Assembly: GCA_016748015.1 (NCBI GenBank)
Contig: JAAOMT010000009.1
Span: forward strand, 1,961,020-2,025,019
Length of the DNA stretch: 64,000 bases
DNA from: Geosiphon pyriformis
Taxonomy: Eukaryota; Glomeromycota; Glomeromycetes; Archaeosporales; Geosiphonaceae
Direction: 5' to 3'
In this document: positions 35,702 through 47,207 of the stretch, piece by piece
How positions within the stretch are numbered: the stretch's first letter is position 1
Layout: each line of letters begins with the position of its first letter
Made by a program: the position numbers and the translations under genes
Notes under the pieces: model-generated
The model's input: the letters and a program-made list of their open reading frames with translations, nothing else
Databases searched by the model: none
Told to the model about the DNA's origin: nothing

Positions 35702-36251
35702 ACCAGCAAAATTCTTCTTTATGAGATGACAGACAACTGTGATATAAAATATTTAAAGGTTATTAAAATTAGTGCTGAAAAGAGATTTTAAAAAACTTGG
35801 TGCAAGATAATTTTCATTTCTTTAAAAAATATCATTTTCGTTAAAATTTTATTCATTAATTTTTTAAAATCCTCTTTTCAACTTTTACCTCTTATACCGT
35901 TCCCAATCTTTTTTAAAGCCGAATGAATTTCTTTATTTTTAATAATAAAAAAAGAAATTTTTAATTTTGGGAAATTAAATAATTTATGGTAAAATCCTGA
36001 GACCATGTACCAAAAAAAAAAAAGCTGTGCCAAATTGATTCATGAATTTTTTTGTGATAGACAGTCATTCTAGCTGATTTATTTACGATTAAAACATATC
36101 TTTACATTAACCAGAAAAATGAAGAGTCTTTTCTTTCATTCAAGCCGTTTATTTGTTATTGTAGAAATGGCAAAAAATTATGATTGGCATTCGTACATAG
36201 TGTGACTTGTTTCAATATCAGACAAAGAACCATAAAAGCGTTATACTTTGT

Positions 36252-36252
<1 letters not shown>

Positions 36253-36330
<78 letters not shown>
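36253..36330 (+). repeat. 78-nt poly(A) tract
   Basis: Uninterrupted A78. It could be the tail of an old retro-inserted sequence or a slippage-expanded run. No flanking target duplication or upstream element was recognised. Confidence 0.9.
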
Positions 36331-36331
<1 letters not shown>

Positions 36332-37340
36332 AGTTTCAAAAAAAGAATCTTCAGGGATCTTGAATGCCGTTTCAATAAAGTTACACTTTTGAACAAGAAA
36401 AACTGCAATAATTTGATAAAAGCATTATATTCTTAAAGAAAATGTAATCACTCTCTGTGTTTTCTGTACGTTCAATAATTTAAATGCATTTTGATCGCTA
36501 CTTAAATTTATTATTAAGCTGCTGCAAATTATAAAACACAGCCCACCATATACATTGATATGATCATAGCACACAAACCTGACAACTGTGAACCTGTAAC
36601 CACCAGAGGAGTAGAAGGGATCATTGTCTCAGACAAAAAAAGAAATAACAAAAAAACGTGGAAATTATCAAAAAACTTTTTTGCTATTGGACTATCTCAA
36701 AAGATTAAAAAATCCCCGTACTTCCTCACACAAATTAATAAAACTCTAAAAGAAAAAAAACAACACTCATATTCTACCTAATTAAGTATTACGAATATTT
36801 TTTTCTCTGTATATATAAGCTCAGACATTGACTTACCTTGTATTGAAAAAAAAAAAACGCAACTTTCTCATTTCAATCAATCCGACTAAATTCGGGTAAA
36901 AGCTTTTACTGCAATCATTTAGAAAAAGGTCTTGAATAAAAAGTGTTTATACCTTTTTTTCTCATTGTTTCCCTATCGATAGATTTCAAGTATTAACTCT
37001 ATTATATCTTTAAAAAGTCTTTTTCCAATTTCTTTTCTTTTATTGGACCTGTCACTAAGTATATACTTGACGTACTATACGAAAATAAGTAAAAGACCCT
37101 AACACGATTTTTCTATATTACCCCTTTCTCTTTTCTGGTATTAAAACTACCCTTTCCTTTGTTCCTTGTACAAAAAAAAATATTTTCGAAATCGAAACGA
37201 TACGCGTTTAAACCATTTAGAAAAAATACAAGAAATACACACATAGAAATAGATATAGACATAAACATAGAAATAGAAATAGACATAGAAATACATCTCC
37301 ATAAAAAGTATTCGTTATTTCTCAAAAAAACTTCCATAAA

Positions 37341-38705
37341 ATGTTAACTTCCAAAACTAACTCACCAACAATTTCAAACAACGATCAAAATAAGGGTCCA
37401 GAATACGCTACCCTAATGTTATCTCGTCTCCAATTGCCACATACAAATTCAGAATCACCACAAATATCGAACTCAGGTTCTTACACAACCTTACCCTCTT
37501 CATCATCTTCAGGATCCTCAAAACCTCGTCAAATTGCTCCGGCTCCAGTTTCACCGATTAAAAAATCTGATTATGATATCTACCACGTTCCACGAGGTTT
37601 TGAAGTGGTCTTGGTTCCGAAAGGAAGTGCTAATAACTCTGCTTCAGCCGCTGCCATACCAATTAATCCAATCTCTCCAGTTTCATCATCATCATCAGAC
37701 ACAACAAAGCCAATAAAAATTCCAACTAATAACTCTAAAAATTCACTCACGAGCTCGTGGCGTAGACGTAAAGACAGCGGTCACATTCCTCGTCCTAAAA
37801 ATTGTTTCATGGCCTACCGAGAGCAAATTCAACATGACGTGTTAAAAAAGCATCCTGGGCTAAATAATAAAATTGTCTCAGTTATGGCTGCTCAATCTTG
37901 GAATGGTGAGTCTGAGGATGTAAAACAACATTGGCGTGAGGTGGCAAAAAAGCTAAAAGCAGAACATCAAATGAAATATCCAAATTATAAATTCGCCCCT
38001 AAAAAGAAACCTGGAAAAACTGTTGGAAATGTAATCAGCAAATCAAACACGTCATCAATGAATTCATCATTGCGAAATGATAATCATAACTTTTTAAAAC
38101 CTGATGATAGATCACACCAGTTTTCACAAACTCTGCTTCATGCCGACGCTTCAATTTCCAGTCATTATCGTACACCATCCGCTGAATCTTCTGCATCATG
38201 GACAAGTGATTCTTCTACGAATACAAATTCAGCATTAGAATATTCTAGTCCAAGATCATATTCACCTCCATTGTTTGATGTCGAACATTTTCATCGATCC
38301 CCATCACCTCTCCGTTTTGAGTCTAGTAGCTCACAACAGCCTTCATCAACTAGCACAACACCACCACTTCATAATCAACAACTAAAATCTGGTTTCACTT
38401 CTCCAGCGACATCATTTACAGATCAATTATATCATTCAAATTTTGATCTTGAAATGTCAGAGTTGCATCTTGAGCAGTTTATCGATACGATGGATTATGA
38501 GAGTCATAGTTCAATTGAAAATGAATTTGGATATCAAGACGAACTCCCTTATAGCGGATTCCTTAATCCATCAAGCTCTGCACAACCTTTACTGACAGCT
38601 CCACTTGCACTTAATGCTTTGCAAGGAGCGCATCATCATAATCGTCATAATAATAATAATAATAATAATAATCAACAACAAATTCATAACAATAATTGGT
38701 TGTAA
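37341..38705 (+). CDS. HMG-box transcription factor (MATA-HMG type)
   Basis: A single uninterrupted exon of 454 aa. The HMG box spans about residues 148-222: HIPRPKNCFMAYREQ, then HPGLNNKIVSVMAAQSWNG, VKQHWREVAKKLKAEHQMKYPNYKFAP and a basic tail KKKPGK. The RPKN-FMAYR start and the MAAQSW-plus-NYKF pattern are typical of sequence-specific MATA/SOX-like boxes, which are highly expanded in Glomeromycotina. The flanks are low-complexity and Ser-rich, and there is an Asn/His/Gln run near the C-terminus. It should bind the DNA minor groove in the nucleus as a regulator. It cannot be called the mating-type gene: these fungi have dozens of such proteins and no homeodomain gene lies nearby. Confidence 0.9.
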   Translation: MLTSKTNSPTISNNDQNKGPEYATLMLSRLQLPHTNSESPQISNSGSYTTLPSSSSSGSSKPRQIAPAPVSPIKKSDYDIYHVPRGFEVVLVPKGSANNSASAAAIPINPISPVSSSSSDTTKPIKIPTNNSKNSLTSSWRRRKDSGHIPRPKNCFMAYREQIQHDVLKKHPGLNNKIVSVMAAQSWNGESEDVKQHWREVAKKLKAEHQMKYPNYKFAPKKKPGKTVGNVISKSNTSSMNSSLRNDNHNFLKPDDRSHQFSQTLLHADASISSHYRTPSAESSASWTSDSSTNTNSALEYSSPRSYSPPLFDVEHFHRSPSPLRFESSSSQQPSSTSTTPPLHNQQLKSGFTSPATSFTDQLYHSNFDLEMSELHLEQFIDTMDYESHSSIENEFGYQDELPYSGFLNPSSSAQPLLTAPLALNALQGAHHHNRHNNNNNNNNQQQIHNNNWL

Positions 38706-38882
38706 AACTATCTAGGATCTCTTTGAAAAAAAGACATTTATTAAACAAGAAATTGAGCATTGGTAAATCCTAAAAATTCCCCGAAATTCAGACATTCATA
38801 GTATTACATTTATTTTTTGCGTTAGTTTTGATTTTTACATATTGATATCATATTCCATATTGCATTTAATTTCATCAGCATT

Positions 38883-39556
38883 TTTTCATTTGACACATTG
38901 TAATTTCTCTTTCATTCCAAAATCATACATACATACATAGATACATACATAGATACATACATACATACATACATACATACATTCGTTCATACATTCATAC
39001 ATACATACATACATCATCTTGCGTAGGCATTTTTTTCTCTACGAAAAAGCAATTAGCACCGCATTTTTCATGAACAAAGAACATTTGGTGTTTAGCAAGA
39101 CCCTGTTTCTAAATTTTGTTAAATCTAAACTTTTTTTAATAGGAATTTTTTTTTTGTGATAAACAAATTATTATTTTTCAAGTACACCCACTATTAAGTT
39201 TAGTTCAAAGGTAAATGATTCAAGATTAAATAAATATAACATCTGAAAATTACTAAAAATGGAAGCTAAATGACTTACTTAAACAGGAAAACAGATCAAC
39301 TTTTAATCTATTAGTTAATTGTGTTTCTTTGTGAAATCTCTACAAAGTTTACTTGGTTACTTAATTCGCCTTGTTAGTAATTTTTGCATTGCATCTAATC
39401 ATCCTGTGGTACAGTGTAACCGAGTATATTATTCGGGAAATGAAAAAAACGTGGTGTCAAGGATGGAAGATCCAAAGATCATTTATTGGATAACCATTTA
39501 AAGTTGTCAAAAAAGAATTAGGGTTTTTTGTTTCAAATTTTCAAATTCTTTGTCTC
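38883..39556 (+). repeat. 674-bp direct duplication, copy 1 (left of gap)
   Basis: Same sequence as 39577-40250 at a constant offset of 694, including the irregular (ATAC)n pattern and an identical 60-codon open frame. It abuts the N gap. Confidence 0.9.
38928..39014 (+). repeat. (ATAC)n microsatellite
   Basis: Irregular ATAC run with GATAC, TTCGTTC and ATTC interruptions. The same interruptions occur in the second copy at about 39622-39708. Confidence 0.85.
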
Positions 39557-39576
39557 NNNNNNNNNNNNNNNNNNNN
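39557..39576. other. Assembly gap of 20 N
   Basis: Twenty Ns separate two copies of the same 674 bp. The arrangement suggests two contig ends that overlap and were scaffolded instead of merged. Confidence 0.95.
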
Positions 39577-40250
39577 TTTTCATTTGACACATTGTAATTT
39601 CTCTTTCATTCCAAAATCATACATACATACATAGATACATACATAGATACATACATACATACATACATACATACATTCGTTCATACATTCATACATACAT
39701 ACATACATCATCTTGCGTAGGCATTTTTTTCTCTACGAAAAAGCAATTAGCACCGCATTTTTCATGAACAAAGAACATTTGGTGTTTAGCAAGACCCTGT
39801 TTCTAAATTTTGTTAAATCTAAACTTTTTTTAATAGGAATTTTTTTTTTGTGATAAACAAATTATTATTTTTCAAGTACACCCACTATTAAGTTTAGTTC
39901 AAAGGTAAATGATTCAAGATTAAATAAATATAACATCTGAAAATTACTAAAAATGGAAGCTAAATGACTTACTTAAACAGGAAAACAGATCAACTTTTAA
40001 TCTATTAGTTAATTGTGTTTCTTTGTGAAATCTCTACAAAGTTTACTTGGTTACTTAATTCGCCTTGTTAGTAATTTTTGCATTGCATCTAATCATCCTG
40101 TGGTACAGTGTAACCGAGTATATTATTCGGGAAATGAAAAAAACGTGGTGTCAAGGATGGAAGATCCAAAGATCATTTATTGGATAACCATTTAAAGTTG
40201 TCAAAAAAGAATTAGGGTTTTTTGTTTCAAATTTTCAAATTCTTTGTCTC
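39577..40250 (+). repeat. 674-bp direct duplication, copy 2 (right of gap)
   Basis: Exact-looking second copy of 38883-39556, starting immediately after the Ns and running into unique sequence at 40251. Confidence 0.9.
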
Positions 40251-43072
40251 TGAAAGTGACTAAATTTTACAATAAATAAATTCCAAACATTAAAGAAAAA
40301 CTTGTATTCAATAATTGAAATCTGAGTACTTTTTTTTTACGATAAAATCTATTAATGTAGAAATGAAACAAAGATGTCTTTCAAATTACATAAAAACTTT
40401 ATTAATATTAGTTGCACTAACGGGTATACTTATAAATAAAATTAGGAATTTTTGAATAATATACATTTCAAAAAGAGAAAAAGCCGAATTTTTTCTTTGT
40501 TCATTTCATTTTTGGTATATCATATTTTATTTGGACGTTACATTTTAAAAGTTTACGAAATATACGTATTTCACTAATTTTGGACTTTTGATAATATGAA
40601 ACTTTTTGATGAAAATTAATCATTTAAAATTTAATTGCGAGTTTCATTAAAGGTATCGGATTAAGAATACATTAAGTATGAGTCTCGTAGTATCAAAGAG
40701 CTTTCTCTTTCTAAAAAGTTTAATAATAAATCTGCTACACTTTATTTTATTATGACAGAAAAGTGATTTCTCCACAATTTGCACTTATATAGATATGCAG
40801 CTTTTTTACCTTTAAAATTCTGAACAAGGAAAAATCTAGATTTATCTTGTAACGTTGAGCACGGCATGCATTGAAAAAATATTCCTGCTCTTTGATTAAA
40901 GATGATCTCCTATCTACTCTTTACATGACTTTCTTTGTCATCTTTGAATGCATGCGTACAGATCAACACTACCTTTGAATGCGCGAAATCCGGTGCTTAT
41001 AGCTTCAAAGTACATTTTTCAGAAAGAGTAGTTTAAATAAATTACTGTTATAAGTTAATATGACTGTATGACTAAGCCTCAGCTAAATGGTTTGAAATTT
41101 TGAAAACAAAATGTTTGAAGGTGATTGTAAAGTTTAAAATAAAAAGCTTCCTATAATTCTGGATTTGAGTAATAAGAGTTCAATTGTAATAGAACGAAAC
41201 ACGAGCATTACTTTGTTAAAATAAATATTTTTGATGCACGCAATCTTAAAAAGAAATTAAATTTAGGGAAATAATGCTAGCATGCACGATAAAGCTCTCC
41301 AAATCGCAACCATTTTATAATCAAGACTGTGTGACTGGGGGTAATATAACTTTGTTCTTAGAATTATTCAGAGACTTTCTACTTTTAATGCCGAATAAAT
41401 AAATTGAAATCAGAGAAATTAGTTTTCTGAAGTAGATTATTCACTAGTGGATTCTATCTTAAAAAGAAGTATTGAAATAAAGCAATTTAGCAAAAAAAAA
41501 AATTCAAATTTAAACACAACTAATTATATAATTTATTATTATGAAATTTGATATTTGAAGGGTTTTTTTATTATATAAAATTCTGGTAATTATTTGGTTC
41601 GATTTTTTAGCTTTTTTACAATTACAATAATTATTTTTACAGTTTCCTTTACAATCGCATAAAACTGTTTTATATAAAAAAATAAATATATTTGGTATCT
41701 TTTGTGATTATGAAAAATTAGTAGTCTTTGTAAGCATTAATTTTTTCACATGATAAAAATTATTTAAAATTTCTGACTTGCATTCTAATCTTTAAAGTTT
41801 AAAGATAAAATTACAACTGATTACAGCTATTTGATTTGGAATTACAACTGTGTAAAAATTCATATCATTTTGCATATGAAAAGTTTTTTATTAATATCTA
41901 AATGATCAATATTTAGAATTTCAATTTGCACAAAAATCTCAATTTCCTAAAATATAATTTATTTTGTAATTTCTAATAAATAATTTAATATATTATGAAA
42001 TTTTTTGAGTTCTTCTAGAATATTTTAAATTTTTTATAAGACAGCCTTTAAAATATACTAAACTCATTCTTTGAATCATAAATAGTGAAGTTCTACACTG
42101 GGATTGGAATATAAAAATTCTTTATTAAAAAAAAGTATTAACGTAATATAAATATAAATTCAAATAATATGCATATAGAATATAATTTTTGACAATACAC
42201 ATTATTTAACTGACTCATTTAATCTTTTTTCAAAAAATCATTGCCAGTTTCTGTAACTCTAAATTTACTAAAGATCAAGAACTGATTCTAGGAGGATGGC
42301 TGAAAATTATATGCTCTTTACACATTCATCCTGATACATAATTTATAATATGATGCTCTTATTTGTAAAAAAAAAACTGACAATATAATAGTTTTTAAAA
42401 TTTCTTTGTTTTGACGAATAATAAATTAAAATGATATTTTCCTTATTCTCAGAAAGAAAAATAACTTAATTACCAAGAATATTAACATTTCATACAATTT
42501 ATCATAATTTTGTTATACATATATTAGCATAATGAGCCTGAAAGCTATAGCATTATTTTTATATTGGTGGAAAAAATTTTAAGAGACTGTGGTATTCTTA
42601 TAATACAATAAAAGATTGTTTCTATCAATGATAAAATTATAGGAGGGAAGAGATGCCAGTGTGATGCCGAAACACAAATACTTTCGAACATTAGATCAGA
42701 CCCTGTAATCAAAGAAAGTAAGAAGAAAACATCTATTATACTAGAGTAATATTATTCATTATTAAAAAAAAATTCTAAAGATAATTCTTTATTTAAAACT
42801 TAGATTGAAAACACATTTAATGACTATATAGTAAAACTCAGGAGATTATCTTCAAATCAGTTATACTAAAAAAGTTTAGTTACCCCACCCTTTTATTCTT
42901 GTATTTACCTGAAATAGAAATGAATAATTTCTGATAAGCCCTTCAAGCAAATTTTATTTTACATATGACTAATTATAACAAGTAGAGGATAAAATTTTTA
43001 TGTTAAATGTAATTTACTTTTGCCTTTAGCTTATTTATTGGTAATCCGCTATTGGTTACCAATAACGAATTA

Positions 43073-43225
43073 CTGGCATCTACCAACTCAAGAACATAAA
43101 CATCTATAACCAGTATGAAACTACTAGTATCCACTAACTCACAAATGTAAACACCTATAACCAGAAAAAAATTTCTGGCATCTACCAACTCACAAACATA
43201 AACATTCTTAATCAGTACGAGTAAT
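43073..43225 (+). repeat. 51-bp minisatellite, three units
   Basis: Units begin at 43073, 43124 and 43175, exactly 51 bp apart, each starting CTGGCATC or CTAGTATC, followed by an ACCAACTCA-like block and a CTATAACCAG-like block. The period is a multiple of three, which leaves an open - strand frame (43188-43003) with repeating ELVD motifs. I regard that as a by-product. Confidence 0.8.
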
Positions 43226-43426
43226 GACTCATGAATTCAAGGAATACCAAAACCCAAATTACCAGTGTTATTAACAACTCAACAATAATAAACAAACATA
43301 TAATGAATACGAAATACAAAATTGATCACCAAATGACTGAAATTAAATTTTAGAGTTAGTTGGTGAGGAATTGATAATTGTTAGTCTGTTATCCATGTCT
43401 TGCAAAAGTGGTAGAGAAGAGATTTG

Positions 43427-43463
43427 TTTAGTTTTAGTTTAGTTTAGTTTAGTTTAGTTTAGT
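43427..43463 (+). repeat. (TTTAG)n microsatellite
   Basis: Seven pentamer units with one TTTTAG variant. It is not the canonical TTAGGG telomere repeat. Confidence 0.85.
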
Positions 43464-46400
43464 GAAAAGAAGAGGTGAGAAGATATAACCCAGCATGATT
43501 AGCAAAAGCATTTGTAATAATTGATTACAGAGTAACAGGTACTACTTTCGTAATACTAAAGGAGTTATTAGAATTTTCTTTGCTAAGATTCCTAATACTC
43601 TTGTATGTTAAAGCTTATCATATTTTTTAATTATTTTTTCTATATCTACCTAGCCTATATAAGAATAAAACTTTATTAGTATATAACAAGGCTATCAAGG
43701 AAGGGCCAAAAATGTTCACCAGTTGTCAATTTTAATAAACTCTTACTATTTACTGCTTATTTTGAATTTTAACTCAGAAATTTAAGATAATCAATATAAA
43801 ATATGTAAGAGATTGATGTATAATAAAATATCATAATTAATATTAGTATTTTTAAATAAAATTTTTTAAATGATAATAGTTTAGTACTAACCTTAAAAAT
43901 TGCTAACATCAAGCAATAATAAAATAACCAATCAAATATCCTTCTTAAGACCTTTTATATAATGTAATCACTTTTTTTCAAGAAATGACAAAATGAGTTT
44001 TTCTTATTAATAAAGAAGACTTCGGGAAAACTTGAAGATATTATCCTTAAATAAATAGGGGCAAAACCTCAATTTCTAACTTTTGATGCTCTAAAAATTA
44101 CTAGCCATGTTATATATTGCGTCAAAAATAATTTACTGTTGGTTTCTTACAGTATCATATGCTGTATAGAATAAAAGAGAAATGAATAATTTTAAAAGCT
44201 AAAGAGTTTGATAAAAAATAGATTATCAATTTAAATTTGGAAAATTAAGTGTACTTTCTACAATAGCATAACCACAAATATAAATCCATTCAATTCGAAT
44301 TTTGGTGGTGGTCTTTAATATAATGAAAAATTATTTCAAGAATAAAATTTATTATTTGCTTAATATCTTCAAACCATTCTTGATCGACAAGTAATGAGGA
44401 GATCTTTTTAATTTCTTGAAAGGAAAATAAAACAAAAATTGTCTGTCTTTGGCTTAATTATGCTTTATTCAAGAGCCCTCTCAAGTTAATAAAATATTTT
44501 TGCATTAATTTTATTGTCAAACTTTTTTAAATTTTTCATCTTATTTCAATATTAAATTTTAATCTAAGCAATTTGAATGATAAAACCATTTTTGAAATTG
44601 ATTATTTATTAGAAAAAAAAAAAGATAAAAAATCAGCGAAAATTGAAAATTCAAGCACAAAGATATTTGAAGAAGGGAATTTTCATATTAAATAGAATTG
44701 GTTGAAACCCTTTTTTTTGTTTCTTAATTAATTGCAACATTCTTAACGATATTAAATAAAATACGTATGAATAATTTGTTTGTTTCTTCAGAAATTAGAA
44801 AGCCCTATCTGTTTATAATAAAAGATAGGTAAATCTTTTTCAAAGTAAAAAACCTTGCCAAGAATAATAAATTACATAGAGAATAGATAAAATCTTATTT
44901 TTAATTTTTTGCTTTAATTGAACTTTTAATTGATGTTTTCTTTTTCATATTTTTTGAAAATTTATAAGGATATTAACCATTTGCAAGTCTAGATAATTTT
45001 GTTATATAAGTATTACTTGAAAAAATAGAAACTAGATTGCCGCAATAATCTTTTAGATTTTAATGTTGGAAAATATAATTAAATACAGAAAATCCAAAAA
45101 TTTATATGCTGTTTAAATTCTGAGTTAACATGTGTAGAAAAAAAGGGAAACTTAAAGTTAATTAATTAATGTTTAATGTTGGCTACATTTCTTGGAGATC
45201 TTAAAACCATTTTGGATCAGATTATTTTATTTGACAATTGGATAAAAAAAAATACTAATAATCTTTTATTTTATTAACTGTGATTTATCTAGGCGATACA
45301 TATGCAATAATTCTATTTGAAATGTCAATGTTCCATTGAATTAGTTTTTTAAAGGTTTGCATCTTCTACAGAAATTATCAAAGACATGGTTTGAAAATTT
45401 TGATTGGAAATACATATAATTTTAACTGTCTGATGGTTTTACTAGATTTTTTAAATCAAGCAGAAAAAATAGATGAAAAAACAAAGTTAGTCTTTATTTT
45501 CTAGATAATTCGGTATTGAAATAAGTAATATTTTTCAATTCTTTTTTAATATATAAATCAAAATCCTTTTTTTAAAGAATAAAAATCAAAATAAGAGAAA
45601 CACCAAAGCACAGAATTAGCTAATTTTAGAAAAACTTGAATGATGCTGGATCTAAAAAATTTTGAATTACATACAGTCATCATAAAAGATAACTGATAAT
45701 TTTCATTTTCTTATTGTTAATTCATCTGTTTCCAAACTTAAACATTTAGAGTGAAAGAAATTTTTGTAAAGTTAATGATCTCAGTATTTATCTATTATGT
45801 TTGTTTTTTCTCATGAACTTATTTAGAGTTTACCACCAAAATTTTGAAATAGAATATTAATCTTATTAATTACAATATCTTTAATTTATTATCTAATAAT
45901 TTTTTATTGTTTGGAAATCGATTTAATGCTGCTTTTTTTTATAACCTCTAAACTGAGTGTTGAAAATTTTTATCATGATCAAATTTCCTTCCCTTTTTTA
46001 TATATGTTTGAATGCCTGGATAGCATTTTTACCTTATTTTTATATTACATCTCAAAGATAAAATTCTCAAATTTACATATTTCTAGCTGACAAATGGATC
46101 CAAAATTTTCAAAACAAAAAGATATATTGTCATGCAACATGTTTTACTTTGACACCAATATATGAAATTTGTTTAAAGAACAATTGACCTTTTTATTGCT
46201 TCAGGATAACCGGATTATAATATTGATGTCAGGTAAGCAAAAGTATCCGATTCTTTGTAGAACAAATTTGGAGCTAAGATTTTCCAAGATGAAAAATGAC
46301 ATCTTTGCTGATCATTCATACCTTTTATAGATTAATAGATCTTCTATATCAGGTATTTTATAATCATCAAGTTCTATGACGCAAAATTTCTCTTCCAATA

Positions 46401-46619
46401 CACAAGGGATAGAAAATCGTTTTTTCAAATAAACATCCCAAAAGCCCCGAAATTTGGATTTGTAGCCGCAGCAAAGTATATCCATTGCTGTAAGTCTACA
46501 GCACTTCATTGGGTTAAGACCTAAGTGATCAACCAAAAGCTGATCGAAATCGAATCATGGCCCTTAAACATTGTATAACTTGTAAAAAAAAATTCATCTA
46601 ACCACCACTGATATACAAC

Positions 46620-46950
46620 GGGAAATGAAAAACTAAAGTTTAAATTTAGTATAGACCCTATTCAACAACGCTTATGTGAAGGTAAAGCTAAATATAGCTA
46701 AGCTTTCCAAACCTTTACTCACTGACAAACATAAAAAAATTGCTTGCGGTGGGCTAAAAATCATAAAGGTTTTGACTGGAATCGAGTTGTATTTTCAGAC
46801 AACAGAACATTTCATCTAAACCACCCAACATTAAAAGTTTGACAGTTTTCTGGACGAAAAAAATTATTCCGGCCTATGAAATACCATTAAAGATCAACGT
46901 GTGAAACTATTTTACAGCTTTTAACACAATCTCAATGCTAATTTTATCAT
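46620..46950 (+). mobile_element. Decayed Tc1/mariner-like transposase fragment
   Basis: Frame-broken remnant. One frame reads KPLLTDKHKKIA, then NHKGFDWNRVVFSDNRTFHL, matching the region around the first catalytic Asp of DDE transposases (WxxVVFSDExxF). Downstream sequence drifts through stops and shifts. No ends or target duplication could be identified. It differs from the element at 6.07 kb and represents an older, separate family. Confidence 0.6.
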
Positions 46951-47207
46951 TACAATATACAAACGACATATGTCTCTTGTAAAACGAATTTATATTTTCA
47001 AAAATTTATTTATTAATAAAATTAAGATTTTATTTAGAGCTTTATTATTAGTCATTGTTAAATTACAAGTTTTATTATATATTTCTTTAAATATTGTACA
47101 CAATAAAACATTACACAAATAAAGAAATGCTAAAAACTTTTCAAAGTTACGTTTATTGCTTTCAAGGTTTCAAGGACTTTTGTTATCTATAAAAAACAAG
47201 TATATAT

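Larger units (their letters stand above)
33928..37340. other. AT-rich spacer with several microsatellites
   Basis: About 3.4 kb without a gene. It holds (TTTTTTC)n at 35185-35220, (TC)n at 35671-35699, a 78-base poly(A) run at 36253-36330 and (AAATAG)-type repeats at 37240-37292, just before the HMG-box gene. Open frames over the poly(A) run are poly-Lys artefacts. Confidence 0.5.
40251..46600. other. Long AT-rich gene-free region
   Basis: About 6.3 kb with no supportable gene or RNA gene. Local features are a 51-bp minisatellite (43073-43225) and a (TTTAG)n tract (43427-43463). A - strand frame at 46536-46312 (74 codons, containing MDILCCGYKSKFRGFW) has normal composition but no recognisable family, and could be a remnant. 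Confidence 0.45.

Noticed and set aside
36207-36436. Poly-lysine open frames
   Set aside because: Created by the 78-base poly(A) run.
37341-38705. HMG-box gene as the mating-type locus
   Set aside because: These fungi have dozens of MATA-HMG proteins, and no homeodomain or other mating-locus partner lies nearby.
39319-40195. Two identical 60-codon frames, as a duplicated gene
   Set aside because: Identity is explained by the duplicated contig ends around the N gap; the frame has no family match.
43427-43463. (TTTAG)n as an internal telomere repeat
   Set aside because: The fungal telomere unit is TTAGGG; this pentamer lacks the G run and is a simple microsatellite.
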